A stretch of DNA of 64,000 bases from Adineta steineri. Lineage: Eukaryota; Rotifera; Eurotatoria; Adinetida; Adinetidae. Of this stretch, positions 38,225 to 48,153 are shown one piece after another. Numbering within the stretch: the stretch's first letter is position 1; each line of letters starts with the position of its first letter. Both the position numbers and the translations under genes were made by a program. The stretch is taken from the NCBI GenBank assembly GCA_905250115.1, contig CAJNOI010000069.1, positions 369,821 to 433,820 on the forward strand, read 5' to 3'. Below the pieces are notes generated by a model that worked only from the letters and a program-made list of their open reading frames with translations, did no database searches and was not told the origin of the DNA.

Positions 38225-40480
38225 TCAGAGCAAGTTTTTCATGATACATACAAGTGCCATGATGAAGACTGATCCTGCCACTGCTTTCTTTTCTTTTTTA
38301 GACATACTGTTATCAAAACCCAATGATCTTGCTACCCGTTGTGTTTCATCAGTCATAAATGAATAGTCAATACCATCTAATAAATGATCCATTGAAACCA
38401 CTTTCTCAGTGTTTTTATTAAGCATTGGATCGCGTTGTTCTATCATTTGGAGCATTTTTTCTCCATTAGGAAACATAGTCGTCATACCAATACCACCCAA
38501 TGCATAGCTAACTACAGCGTTGTCGGCCAAATTCTGAAAAGCAATCGTGTTTTGAGCGGACACAGCTCGTCCACAGCCTCGTGATTGTATAACATCATAG
38601 ATAGCGTGTTTCATGATATCAATGCCATACATTTTTTCTGTTGTATGGAGTAAATTTAGAAGATAATCTGGTCGAACCAGTCGCGAAGGGAAATTACCAC
38701 CACCTGTCATCTGAATGGCGAAAAATCGGTAATCTTTTATGGATGATGATGGATCAGCGGTCATCGGAAGAGAAACATCTCTCATAGCAATCAATGTCCA
38801 ATGTTGATTGACACCATCCACAAATCGCGAAAACACGTCGAGCTGAGCCGAACTCGTCTGACTTTTATCAATCCCTAATAACATAACAGAACTGCTGCCA
38901 CTTGCCAAAAGAAAATCTTTCAAACATTGAGAACCACGAAAAAACCGGTTTGAAATTGCGTTTAACGAATGTCGCCAAAGGGAAGCCAATGTTGCTGTAT
39001 ATCCTTGAGTAATACACTGCGGCCGATTGGTAGTCCTGTACAGAACATCGGCAGCATGCTGCAGCCACGTCAGTTTAGGTGGTACAATTCTAAACTGTCC
39101 ACTAGGACCCAACGAAATGAAAAATCGATCGGCAGTTGTTCGATGTGTCACACCACTGTTTGTATCTAACCAGTCGACGGCAATAACTCGCATACGTTCA
39201 GAACACTCAGGTGACATTGGTCGGACCAATAGTTTCTTAAGTTGAAATGATTTACGACTAACCATGTCATCGTGTTCTGGTTGAGTCAATTTTGCTCTGA
39301 CCATCATCTGATTTTGCAAATTTTCTATAATCATGGGTGATATAAGACCGTCGTTTGGAAAGTTGAGCACTTGATTTACCTCAGCTCCGAAGCCTTCGCG
39401 TGAAATTTCGTAGAATGGAATAGGAGCAAACTTGTTTAACCAAGTAAAATGACTCTTCGGTTCCTTTGTTGAGCCAACCATTCCGACATAGTTTGCCTTA
39501 TTTTTACCTCGTATTAACATGGTTTCAATTGGCATTCCAGTACAGCTGCTAATTTCCTTTACAATGGGTACTGTACGGCAAGCATGTTGAATGACATGAG
39601 CCATTTTTGATTTGGTCTTATTTTTTATCCAGATATCAGTAACCATGTGCCAAAAGTTAGGTATAAATATGGTAAAAAGATATCTTGGTTTTATGTTGGC
39701 CCAACTAAGACTAATTTTCACATGATGACGATTAGTTTCAGCTTGTTCGACTAATTTCGCTGGACTGATGAGTCGCTTGTATAAATCAATATAGATACAA
39801 TAGGGACCACGATTCACACTATTAATATAGACAGGTGCTGCATCTCGCTGATGGTAGTAATAAGCAGATCCATCATAATTACTGTCGAAACGATCGGCAA
39901 ACACATGTTGAACTCGATGTTCTGGATAGCCAAGCTGATAAAGAAGACAAGCAGTCATTGTTGATGGACCACCAATGAAAAGTGCATCGAGATGTTTATT
40001 CAATACTTTGTCTTGTTCATCATCGTGTTGACATACCTCAGATTGATCAGCAAACTGAATTGTTACTTCATTATTGTCTTCTGCCCATCGTTGAAAGACC
40101 CCTATATCGTGATCAAGATGTTGAATTGTAGTAATGCCTCGACTTTTAACTAACTCTGGAAAGAGCTGACGAAATACGTTCTGTATAGGTGGTTTTGCTG
40201 CATAAATGTACTGCAATTCGCGGTTTCCTTCGAGCACTTTTTGGCGATAGTGCGCTTTTGCTTCTTTGAAATTGGTAAGAGTTGTAGCAAGATCACTCAC
40301 TGTTGTATTCATCTCTGGCAAGAAATGCAACGGAGGTAGTGTCAACGCGTTCGTCGCTGCATTATCACTGTACCGTCTAATGTTTAATGGTGTATGTGAA
40401 AGTTTTGTGCTAACACTGGAAACAATAACCATATGTGACAAAGAATGATGAAATCGAACGAACGACATTATTTCTGGCAA
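38225..40480 (-). CDS. Intronless 751-residue protein, diverged DAO-type FAD oxidoreductase
   Basis: A single uninterrupted frame with GC content above the surrounding DNA. Residues about 165-215 (DALFIGGPSTMTACLLYQLG, then HVFADRF) sit where DAO/DadA-like flavoproteins bind the FAD ADP moiety, though the GxGxxG loop is degenerate (GGPSTM). Later DRFFISLGPSGQFRIVP resembles their second FAD contact. Near residue 680, VVSYALGGIGMTTMFPNGEK resembles the C-terminal FAD-closing segment. A C-terminal hydrophobic stretch (VAGSVFIMALVCIMKNLL) could anchor the protein. Family assignment is from fold-like pattern only. The gene is transcribed leftwards from the near-palindromic promoter at 40,649-41,129, opposite a small secreted peptide gene. 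Its leader has the same CCTACCTTCG splice-donor context (minus strand CGAAGGTAGG) as the peptide genes. Absence of introns and base composition suggest horizontal or retro origin. Confidence 0.6.
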   Translation of the reverse strand: MPEIMSFVRFHHSLSHMVIVSSVSTKLSHTPLNIRRYSDNAATNALTLPPLHFLPEMNTTVSDLATTLTNFKEAKAHYRQKVLEGNRELQYIYAAKPPIQNVFRQLFPELVKSRGITTIQHLDHDIGVFQRWAEDNNEVTIQFADQSEVCQHDDEQDKVLNKHLDALFIGGPSTMTACLLYQLGYPEHRVQHVFADRFDSNYDGSAYYYHQRDAAPVYINSVNRGPYCIYIDLYKRLISPAKLVEQAETNRHHVKISLSWANIKPRYLFTIFIPNFWHMVTDIWIKNKTKSKMAHVIQHACRTVPIVKEISSCTGMPIETMLIRGKNKANYVGMVGSTKEPKSHFTWLNKFAPIPFYEISREGFGAEVNQVLNFPNDGLISPMIIENLQNQMMVRAKLTQPEHDDMVSRKSFQLKKLLVRPMSPECSERMRVIAVDWLDTNSGVTHRTTADRFFISLGPSGQFRIVPPKLTWLQHAADVLYRTTNRPQCITQGYTATLASLWRHSLNAISNRFFRGSQCLKDFLLASGSSSVMLLGIDKSQTSSAQLDVFSRFVDGVNQHWTLIAMRDVSLPMTADPSSSIKDYRFFAIQMTGGGNFPSRLVRPDYLLNLLHTTEKMYGIDIMKHAIYDVIQSRGCGRAVSAQNTIAFQNLADNAVVSYALGGIGMTTMFPNGEKMLQMIEQRDPMLNKNTEKVVSMDHLLDGIDYSFMTDETQRVARSLGFDNSMSKKEKKAVAGSVFIMALVCIMKNLL

Positions 40481-40648
40481 TGAAGATTGTTGCAGTTGCT
40501 GAGGATTTTATTTCCACTTTTTCTACAAATTGGCCTATTTCGTGCAAGTTATTCTATGTCAATAACCTACCTTCGACAGAGGATACTGTTGGTTAAACGA
40601 ACAATAGAATCGAGGAACTAAAATTAAGTGCTTACATAGATCAGTAAG

Positions 40649-41129
40649 CCTACTTTTATATCGTAATCGGACATTCATCTATAGATACGTGGAAAAATTC
40701 ACTGGGAAGGAGATGTCACATACACACACACGTCATGATCTCGGTAAAGACGAAGATAATCAGTAGGAAGTTAATTATAGCGAAGAAAAAGCCAAAAGAG
40801 ATTATCATTATACCGAATTACAATGACGTATAATCGTGTGTTCTCTTCTTTTACTGTTTCGTTATCGATTAATAAGCGAAGAACCGGAAGTAAAGAATTA
40901 TGTTGGAACTTTTCACAAACATACAGTTACTGTGTTATTATAATCCGATATGATAATCTTCTCTTTTGGTTTTTTCTTCATCACAGCCAACTTCCCACTG
41001 ACTCATTTCCTTTTTATCGAGATTATAAAGTGTATTTTCCGCGACAGAATCTCGATGTTTCTTCTCATTATGATTTATTGGTCTCCACGTCATGTCTACT
41101 TTGATTATTCGATCTGATATAAAAGTCAG
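40649..41129. promoter_or_regulatory. Near-palindromic bidirectional promoter, unit 1
   Basis: Outer ends are inverted TATA boxes: CCTACTTTTATATC at 40,649 (minus-strand GATATAAAAGTAGG) and GATATAAAAGTCAG at 41,116. Inner blocks are inverted too: AGAAAAAGCCAAAAGAGAT on the left against a right-arm stretch containing TCTTTTGGTTTTTTCTTC. It separates the 751-residue gene (-) from the C-x3-C peptide gene (+). Arms are more diverged than in units 2-4. Confidence 0.6.
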
Positions 41130-41502
41130 TTGGTTAACTGGCAAAAGCACTGCATTTTTATCTACCGCCCTACTTATAATACGTGTGGCACTGCTTCTCT
41201 TGCTCATTTAGCTATCATCATCTTTCGAACGTAAGTCATTGGCTTTAGGAAAGAAGACCTAGTATCATCTTTGAGTTTCGATTTCTCTAAGTCATTTATT
41301 TATTTATTTTACTGGACATGTTTCATCAATGTGAACGATAACTGATTATAGATAAGTGATAAAAAAAATCACTCTGCTCCAATTGTAACTCAACAGACAG
41401 AACTGTCATGCAGTCGTCAGTTTTATCATGTAGTATTGAACAGTAAATATAGAGAATATCAACATTAGTTTTTCATATTTAGGTCGAATTTCATACTTAA
41501 AA

Positions 41503-41739
41503 ATGGTCAAATCAAGAACAGTGCTGATTGCCTTAGCTATTCTTTTAACTTTATTAGTTTTCGTGCCCAATGATACTGAAGCTATTAGTTACTGTGCTCG
41601 ACGTTGTTTGGAACGTGGTTATCCACGTGGAATTCAAAGAGGAGCTCGTTGTTTTTGTTCTCACAAAATAGAACGTGGCAAACGGGATGCAACGTCAGCA
41701 GCACTAGTCGACATTTTGGAACTTGGTGATCCACAATGA
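41503..41739 (+). CDS. Small secreted Cys-rich peptide, C-x3-C-x14-C-x-C family
   Basis: The 78-residue precursor has a strong signal peptide (VLIALAILLTLLVFVPNDTEA). The mature part begins ISYCARRCLERGYPRG and has four cysteines spaced C-x3-C-x14-C-x-C. This is the CxxxC/CxC geometry of the cysteine-stabilised alpha-beta fold, but with only two disulfides. It is strongly basic in the cysteine region. A dibasic site (ERGKRD) follows the last Cys, so the acidic tail is probably removed. A 5' UTR intron (CGAACGTAAGT ... ATATTTAG) ends 20 bp before the ATG. A paralogue with the same spacing lies at 61,151. Host defence or signalling is a reasonable guess; nothing known matches by memory. Confidence 0.75.
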   Translation: MVKSRTVLIALAILLTLLVFVPNDTEAISYCARRCLERGYPRGIQRGARCFCSHKIERGKRDATSAALVDILELGDPQ

Positions 41740-42049
41740 TCGTAAGAATTTAATCCAGAACTTTTCCTTTATCAACTTCTGTTAATTTTATAAGCCAACA
41801 CGAATTTGCTGTTTTAACGTATAACAATAAATAAGAACTTTTTTCTTTCCTTGCATATTTGTACTGTTTATGATTAAATAGAAGAATAACAACAGAAAAG
41901 AGAGTCAAACGAAGCAAGAAGAGAAAAAATGTAATTACACAGACGATGAATAATGCGAGGTCTTTCGAATTATATCTGTTTTTCAAGCAATAAAACCAAC
42001 ATAAAAGTCAGTGAATCAGTTGCGATTAATGCCTAGCACTAGTCGAAGT

Positions 42050-42420
42050 TACTGTTAAGAGTCATTTTTTCAAATATCAACATGTATAATGGTCAGTTAT
42101 GAATAACATACCGATCGATCGTAGATATTATGTCAAAGATGATCGATAGATAATATATCGAGTCAGTCGTTGGGCTGTGTATTGCAATCAGTTGAGAATA
42201 TTGTTAAGAGTCAATTTTCGAATATGAATATATAAATAATTACCATATGTAAATAATATTTGGTTTGATTATCGATATTATGCATCAGATGATTACTGAG
42301 TCATATACCAAATCAATAACGAATGATGTATTTAATCAATGAGTAATATTGTCCAGCAGTAGTTTTGAAGCGATATATATATATGAATTATTCGCATTTG
42401 ATACTTTAAATGAATTGTAT
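42050..42420. repeat. Degenerate tandem repeat, period near 150 bp
   Basis: TGTTAAGAGTCA followed by TTTTC-AATAT recurs at about 42,055 and 42,202, with a weaker third copy near 42,340. No coding content seen. Confidence 0.4.
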
Positions 42421-42659
42421 GTATAACGTGGATAGTCACTTGATGATTAATATTCAAAGTGGATTGTAGATATGGTAAAAATGTGCAGTGATTGTTCAGG
42501 AAGGAAATGTATGACGAGGTATTGCAATACACATCAAACAGAAAACATTACTAAAAGAATCTTTACAAAGAACCAAAGCAATAGTATCAGTTATAGCTGA
42601 TAGTGGATCAAAAGAAAATGATCTGATGAGTACAAGAGTTATAGTAGGATATGAAGAAA

Positions 42660-42980
42660 ATCATGAAGAAGAAAGTAAAGAACATCATTTTATCTTTCTT
42701 CCTTTTCTTGTCGTCAGATGCTAAACAGAGAACAACAATAACATACATCTAAGAGTACTGGCGCGGAAATCTCCTATATGTGCAGAGACACAGTTACTCT
42801 TTCACTGTTTGTAATCCGATATGGTAATCAACTCTTAGAGTTTTTTTCATCGCTGAGATTGGTCATAAGGAAAATTTCCACTGATGATGTTCTATCCCGA
42901 AATAATGACGTGTGTATGTGTTACTTCCTTTTTACTAGATTTTTCCACATATCTATAACTGGGATCTACCTTACGCATAG
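42660..42980. promoter_or_regulatory. Decayed half of a peptide-gene promoter
   Basis: The region aligns by eye with the right arms of the palindromic promoters: ACATACATCTAAGAGTACTG, then AATCCGATATGGTAATCAAC, GGAAAATTTCCACTGATGAT and AATGACGTGTGTATGTG. The TATA box is lost and no peptide gene follows, so this is a relic. Confidence 0.5.
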
Positions 42981-43053
42981 TGATTGAACTCAAAAGCGAT
43001 GTACTACTTGCATCGGTTCGATCGCTAGGATAGGTTTGGAAGATCTGTGCATA

Positions 43054-43097
43054 TCTTGAGGGGTAAGGATGTGGGTGTTTTATACACATACCCTTCT
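43054..43097. repeat. Telomere-like hairpin, imperfect
   Basis: CTTGAGGGGTAAGGATGTGG on the left and ACACATACCCTTCTCATG on the right. Confidence 0.5.
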
Positions 43098-43695
43098 CAT
43101 GTAAGAAGGCTCAGAAAGTTACAAACCTCTTCAGTCAAATAAAATGCTCATGTCAGCAAAATTCACTACAAAAACAAACAAGCGCTTCTGGGAGATCATT
43201 TGAATCTGGCGCGGAAAATGTATTACAAATTTCTACTTTTCATAAGTTCACTCACAACTTTCGTTTCTCAAAATGGAGAGTTTCAAGAAAAACATTTATT
43301 TTCATAACTATCATGCAATCGTTCTCAAATATGATTGTGACCAAATTCGAATGTTATGTCTTTTTTCCGATTTTTTACTTGATATGAGTGATGAAAATGA
43401 AGTTAGATAGTCCATGTGCACCATTTTCAAATTTCTTCAAGTTATTTGCAGATTAATTTTATCACGCTTTCTTTCTTTGACCTTTTTCTACCTTCGTTTC
43501 GATCTTCTATGAGAATGTTCTCGGGTTATGAAGAGTAGAATGAATAGATAGATATAAGAGTACACTAGTTAAGTATTTATTAGTTCTCGTGTATAATAAA
43601 TAAAAAGGAGAAAAGGGAACAGTTCTTTAAAAGTGGTTAATTAATTCCTTCTTGTCGAGACGACCAGCCTGTTCTAACAAGTCACGTTTTCGACG

Positions 43696-43911
43696 TCAAA
43701 AACACACCAAATGATTTCCAGCCCACTGACAGTTTCCAGTCGCATACGGAGAACCCCAAGGAAAATGACCATGGCCACGGCCACCATTGATTCCACCGTA
43801 GTGAACCAAGCCATCGCCATAACGGTAGTGGCCATGCGCCGGGGCGCACGTCATCATTGATATAACCACAAGAAGGAGCATCAGCATAAACATGCACTTC
43901 ATGTTATTCAT
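43696..43911 (-). CDS. His/Gly-rich secreted peptide, short form ending in TGA
   Basis: A 71-residue precursor. The signal peptide is MKCMFMLMLLLVVISMMTCA, cleaved near AHG. The mature part is HYRYGDGLVHYGG, GGRGHGHFPWGSPYATGN, then CQWAGNHLVC, one disulfide loop with C-x8-C spacing. The frame stops at TGA directly after VCF. Beyond the stop the sequence still encodes RRKRDLLEQAGRLDKKE, the processing site and propeptide present in the intact paralogue at 46,341. Its coding DNA appears identical to the inverted copy at 58,503. A 5' UTR intron (GAAGGTAGGTTATT ... TTCTATAG) precedes the ATG. Divergent partner: the CxC...HHCHC peptide gene at 44,921, across a shared palindromic promoter. Confidence 0.75.
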   Translation of the reverse strand: MNNMKCMFMLMLLLVVISMMTCAPAHGHYRYGDGLVHYGGINGGRGHGHFPWGSPYATGNCQWAGNHLVCF

Positions 43912-44093
43912 TATGTTAGCAGACAGAAATCAGTGAACAAGTGAACGGAACTATAGAAAAGTGAAAGAGAAATTCATTTATTGCGTACAAGATAATTTTG
44001 AGTCAATAACCTACCTTCGAAAGAGAATGACGTTGGTTAAACGAGTAGTAGAATTGAAGAACTAAAGTGAAAAAGTGGTTACATGGATCCGAT

Positions 44094-44759
44094 AAGCTAA
44101 CTTTTATACCGTAATCTAATAGCTATCTATAGATACGTGGAAAAATCCAATGGGAAAGAAGTATCACATACACACATACGTCATTATCCCGAAAGAGATC
44201 ATCAGTGGAGATTTCCAACAAGATCATCCATGGCTAAGAAAAATCCAACAAGAGTTTATTATCATATTGGATTAGAAACAGTGACACAATGAATGTGTAC
44301 ATGAGGGAAATTTCTTCCAGTACTCTTAGATGTATGTTATTTTTGTTCTTTCCTTTCCTCCTTTTTGTTTTCTCTGTACTATGTTGTCATTATTCTTGTA
44401 CTGTTGATAGATCTTCGATAGTACAGAGAAAAAAATGAAGGAAGCGAAAAAGAATATTGTTTTATCTATCTTTCTTTCTCTTCTCGTCGTCATATACTAA
44501 GGAAAGATCAAGAATAACATATATCTAAGAATAATAGGTGAAAATTCCCTCATGTACATGTTTATTATATCACGGTTACTAATCCGTTATAGTAATAAAC
44601 ACTGTTGGGTTTTTTCTTAGCCAGAGATGATCCTGTTGGAAATCTCCACTGATGATTTCTTTCGGGATAATGACGTATGTGTGTATGTGATACTTTCTTT
44701 CCACTGGATTTTTCCACGTATCTATAGATGACTGTTAGATTATGGTATAAAAGTTAGCT
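44094..44759. promoter_or_regulatory. Palindromic bidirectional promoter, unit 2
   Basis: A near-palindrome of about 665 bp. CTAACTTTTATACC at 44,097 mirrors GGTATAAAAGTTAG at 44,744, placing a TATAAAAG box about 165-190 bp before each start codon. Going inward both arms carry CTATAGATACGTGG, an ATCCA-TGG CCAAT-like block, CACATACACACATACGTCAT (a CRE-like ACGTCA), CATCAGTGGAGATTTCCAAC and GTACATGAGGGAA. The centre holds CTCTGTACTAT ... ATAGTACAGAG. Confidence 0.8.
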
Positions 44760-44920
44760 TGTTGAAGCCATATAAGCACTTCATTTTAGTGTGTTCTACT
44801 ACTGCTTCTCTTTACAGTTCGTCTCTCAAAGGTAAGTAAGTCATATTATAACATAAATCTCATTGTACTGTTTTCCCTAGTTTCATTTATTCATTCATCT
44901 GTTCTCGTCTCACTGAGAAA

Positions 44921-45232
44921 ATGAAAAACATCAAGTTCGCGATTGCATCCATGCTCATGCTCGTAGTACTCATCTCAATGATGGACATGACCGATGGACG
45001 TCCTCATAATAATCATGTAGATGTAGGAGACGACTGTTATTGTGATAGAAGCTCAGGGTATTATGGTGATCATCATTGCCATTGTCCTCCTAAAGTTGAT
45101 TGGCCAGGGTATCGATTGAAACCATGGGCACCTCAGGACGACCGTAGATATTATCATAATATTTATTATCTTGATGGTCAACAACCGTATACAACGCAAG
45201 GCGTTCAAGATTATGATTATGATTGGGAGTGA
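44921..45232 (+). CDS. Secreted CxC...HHCHC peptide, long-tailed member
   Basis: A 103-residue precursor. Signal peptide KFAIASMLMLVVLISMMDMT with cleavage near DG-R. The core is DDCYCDRSSGYYGDHHCHCP, four cysteines as CxC-x11-CxC with a His-His-Cys-His-Cys end that could bind metal or form two disulfides. A Tyr/Asp-rich tail (YYHNIYYLDG, ending DYDYDWE) follows. The paralogue at 47,684 has an almost unchanged signal peptide and core but a different tail. A 5' UTR intron (AAAGGTAAGTAAGTC ... TTCCCTAG) lies before the ATG, and AAAATAAAC near 45,316 follows the stop. Transcribed divergently from the 43,911 gene. No known family recognised. Confidence 0.75.
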   Translation: MKNIKFAIASMLMLVVLISMMDMTDGRPHNNHVDVGDDCYCDRSSGYYGDHHCHCPPKVDWPGYRLKPWAPQDDRRYYHNIYYLDGQQPYTTQGVQDYDYDWE

Positions 45233-45397
45233 AATGAGCGACAAGGTCCACTTTCCAAGAACATAAAGCTTTACTTTATTTATCGATTCCTTTTTCCTTT
45301 CTTTCTTTTTTTACAAAATAAACACTTGTCATTTAATCGTGAAAAAATAAAGAAAATAATACTTTCAGGAAGCCTTGCTTACCCAGAAACAGCAATA

Positions 45398-45455
45398 TTA
45401 GGGTATGGGTGTATGTGAGCGATGAAACACCATTAACGTTCACCCACACCCTATT
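45398..45455. repeat. Telomere-like hairpin at a duplication edge
   Basis: TTAGGGTATGGGTGTATGTG and AACGTTCACCCACACCCTAT. The internal GTGAGCGATGAAA is shared with the copy at 59,652, the matching edge of the inverted duplication. Confidence 0.65.
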
Positions 45456-46340
45456 GGTTTTGATACAGTGGATTTAACATTTCTTTGTTCACAAACTATT
45501 CTCTCAGTCGATCATATCTTATATAAGTTAAAAATATAGATTAATTACAAATATCACTTATACATTTAATGAAACAAAACATTCAACAAAGTGCACAATC
45601 CCAACACAATCTTTTCTTTGTAATTTAAAAAGCAAAAAGACAGATTGTCAGTATATTTTCATACAATTGATTGAATATATCTTTGTTTGTAAGCAGTTCT
45701 TTCAATAGATCGTATTCTATATGATAAACATTTTCTTTTGTAAAGTTTTTTCTTGTTTTTTTCCACGTTTATTTATTATTTAGCGCATTCCAACCTCAAA
45801 TCAATTCCCATGTCAGTTGTGACATCATATCCTTCTTATGTAAGAAGGCACAGAAAGTTACGAAACTCTTCAGCCGAATAAAGCGCTTATGTCAGCCAAA
45901 TTCACTACAAAAACAAGCGAGCGCTTCTGGGAGATCATTTGAATCTGGTGCGGAACAAGTATTATAAATTTGTACTTTGCATAAGTTCACTCACAACTTT
46001 CGTTTCTCAAAATGGAGAGTTTCACGAAAAACATTTATTTTCATAACTATCAACCAATCGTTCTCAAATATGATTGTGACCAAATTCGGATGTTACGCTC
46101 TTTTTTCCGATTTTTTACTTGATATGAGTGATGAAAATGAAGTTAGATAGTCCATGTGCACCATTTTCAAATTTATTAAAGTTTTCTTTCTGACGTTCTC
46201 TCTACCTTTGTTCCGATCCCCGATGAGAATGTTCTCGGGTTATGAAGAGTAGAATGAATACATAGATATAAGAGTACAATAGTTAAGTATTTATTAGTTC
46301 TCGGATACAATGAATAAAAAGGAGAAAAGGGAACAGTTCT

Positions 46341-46625
46341 TTAAAATTGGTTAATTGATTCCTTCTTGTCGAGACGACCAGCTTGTTCTAACAAGTCACG
46401 CTTTCGACGTCCAAAAGGGAAACACACCACGTGATTACTACCTTGTCGACAGTTCCCAGTCGCATACGGGGAACCCCAAGGAAGATGAACATGGCCACCA
46501 TTTTCTCCTCCATATTGACCCCAGCCATCGCCATAAGGGAAGTGGCCATGCGCTGTGACGGTGGTCATCATTGATACAGCCACGAAAAGGAGCATCACTA
46601 TAGACATGCACTTCATGTTTCTCAT
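46341..46625 (-). CDS. His/Gly-rich secreted peptide, full form with GRRKR site
   Basis: A 94-residue precursor and the intact member of the family. Signal peptide MKCMSIVMLLFVAVSMMTT, cleavage near AHG. The mature part is HFPYGDGWGQYGG, HVHLPWGSPYATGN, then CRQGSNHVVC. It is followed by FPFGRRKRD, a Gly next to four basic residues. That is the usual signal for furin-type cleavage and C-terminal amidation, which would leave an amidated Phe. The acidic/basic propeptide DLLEQAGRLDKKESINQF ends the precursor. Amidation is inferred from the motif. The paralogues at 43,696 and 58,503 lose six bases here and stop instead. A 5' UTR intron precedes the start. Divergent partner at 47,684. Confidence 0.8.
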   Translation of the reverse strand: MRNMKCMSIVMLLFVAVSMMTTVTAHGHFPYGDGWGQYGGENGGHVHLPWGSPYATGNCRQGSNHVVCFPFGRRKRDLLEQAGRLDKKESINQF

Positions 46626-46799
46626 TATGTTGTCAGTCAGAAATGAATGAATGAATGTAACTGAAGAAAAAGAATGGATAAATTTGCCTATTTCGTAAAA
46701 GTTATTTTAAGTCAATTACCTACCTTCGGAAGAGGATGATGTTGGTTAAACGAGTAGTAGAATCGAGGAACTCAAGTGAAGTGGTTACATGGATCCGAC

Positions 46800-47522
46800 A
46801 AGCTAACTTTTATACCGTAATCTAATAGCTATCTATAGATACGTGGAAAAATCCAATGGGAAAGAAATATCACACACGTCATTATCAAGAGAGAGAGAAT
46901 ATCACCGGTGGAAATTTCAAACAGAGTTATTCCTGGCTAAGAAAAAACCAACAAGAGTTTATTATCATATCGAATTAGAAACAGTGACACAATAAATGTG
47001 TACAGGAGGGAAATTTCTCCCACTAGTCTTAGATGTATTTAATTTTTGTTCTTTTCTTAGTATATGACGACGAGGAAAGAAAGAAATAAAGACAGAACAA
47101 TGTTGTTCTTTTTCGCTTCCGTCATTTTGTTTTCTCTGTACTATGTTGTCATTATTCTTGTACTGTTGATAGATGTTCGATAGTACAGAGAAAAAAATGA
47201 AGGAAGCGAAAAAGAATATTGTTTTATCTATCTTTCTTTCTCTTCTCGTCGTCATATACTAAGGAAAGATCAAGAATAACATATATCTAAGAATAATAGG
47301 TGAAAATTCCCTCATGTACATGTTTATTATATCACGGTTACTAATCCGTTATAGTAATAAACACTGTTGGGTTTTTTCTTAGCCAGAGATGATCCTGTTG
47401 GAAATCTCCACTAATGATCTCTTTCGAGATAATGAGGTGTGTGTGTGTATGTGATACTTCTTTCCACTGGATTTTTCCACGTATCTATAGATGACTGTTA
47501 GATTATGGTATAAAAGTTAGCT
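46800..47522. promoter_or_regulatory. Palindromic bidirectional promoter, unit 3
   Basis: Same architecture as unit 2, about 720 bp: CTAACTTTTATACC at 46,803 mirrors GGTATAAAAGTTAG at 47,507. The inner arms also pair (TAGTATATGACGACGAG left, CTCGTCGTCATATACTA right). The right arm is nearly identical to that of unit 2 over several hundred bases, while the left arm is more diverged. Confidence 0.8.
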
Positions 47523-47683
47523 TGTTGAAGCCATATAAGCACTTCACTTTAGTGTGTTCTACTACTGCTTCTCTTTACAGTTCGAGTCTCAAAGGTAAGT
47601 TAGTCATATTATAACATAAATCTCATTGTACTGTTTTCCCTAGTTTCATTTATTCATTCATCTATTTTCGTCTTACTGAGAAA

Positions 47684-47962
47684 ATGAAAAACATCAAGTT
47701 CGCGATTGCATCCATGCTCATGCTCGTAGTACTCATCTCAATGATGGGTATGACCGATGGGCAGCATAATCACCATTGGCCATGGGGCAATTGTAATTGT
47801 GATACAAGCTCATGGTATAGTGGTGATCATCACTGTCATTGTCCTACCGGTACGCGATGGCCAGGTTATGAAGAGAAAATATGGGACAATCCAAATCATC
47901 AAATTTTTCGCATTGGTGGTAGAAGCCCGCCTCTTGAGTGGTATTATGATGGCAAAAAATAA
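47684..47962 (+). CDS. Secreted CxC...HHCHC peptide, second member
   Basis: A 92-residue precursor. Signal peptide KFAIASMLMLVVLISMMGMT, then QHNHHWPWG, the core NCNCDTSSWYSGDHHCHCP and a tail beginning RWPGYEEKIWDNP. Identical cysteine spacing to the 44,921 gene. Signal and core are conserved, while tail and N-terminal linker differ, the pattern of a rapidly evolving secreted effector family. 5' UTR intron AAAGGTAAGTTAGTC ... TTCCCTAG. CAAATAAATTC near 48,055 is a likely polyadenylation signal. Divergently paired with the 46,625 gene. Confidence 0.75.
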   Translation: MKNIKFAIASMLMLVVLISMMGMTDGQHNHHWPWGNCNCDTSSWYSGDHHCHCPTGTRWPGYEEKIWDNPNHQIFRIGGRSPPLEWYYDGKK

Positions 47963-48153
47963 TGTAACCAATAGAAAAAAAAACGAAATTGATGGATGAC
48001 GAGAACCTGTGTTCGTAGCATGATTACCTTATGTCATTCTCAATTTTTTTATCAAATAAATTCTTATCCTTTAATCTTGAGATATAGAGAAAAGTACATC
48101 CTTTATGCATTATATTGTTGTTTAATCTTTTTCTATGAAGTGGCTAGGTAACA

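Noticed and set aside
38868-39245. Small frames overlapping the 751-codon gene on both strands
   Set aside because: Shadows of a long, well-composed coding sequence.
46965-47255. Minus-strand frames starting MTTRRERK inside promoter palindromes (also at 57,847)
   Set aside because: They follow from the GAAA-rich centre of the palindrome, change frame between copies and have no signal peptide or conserved core.
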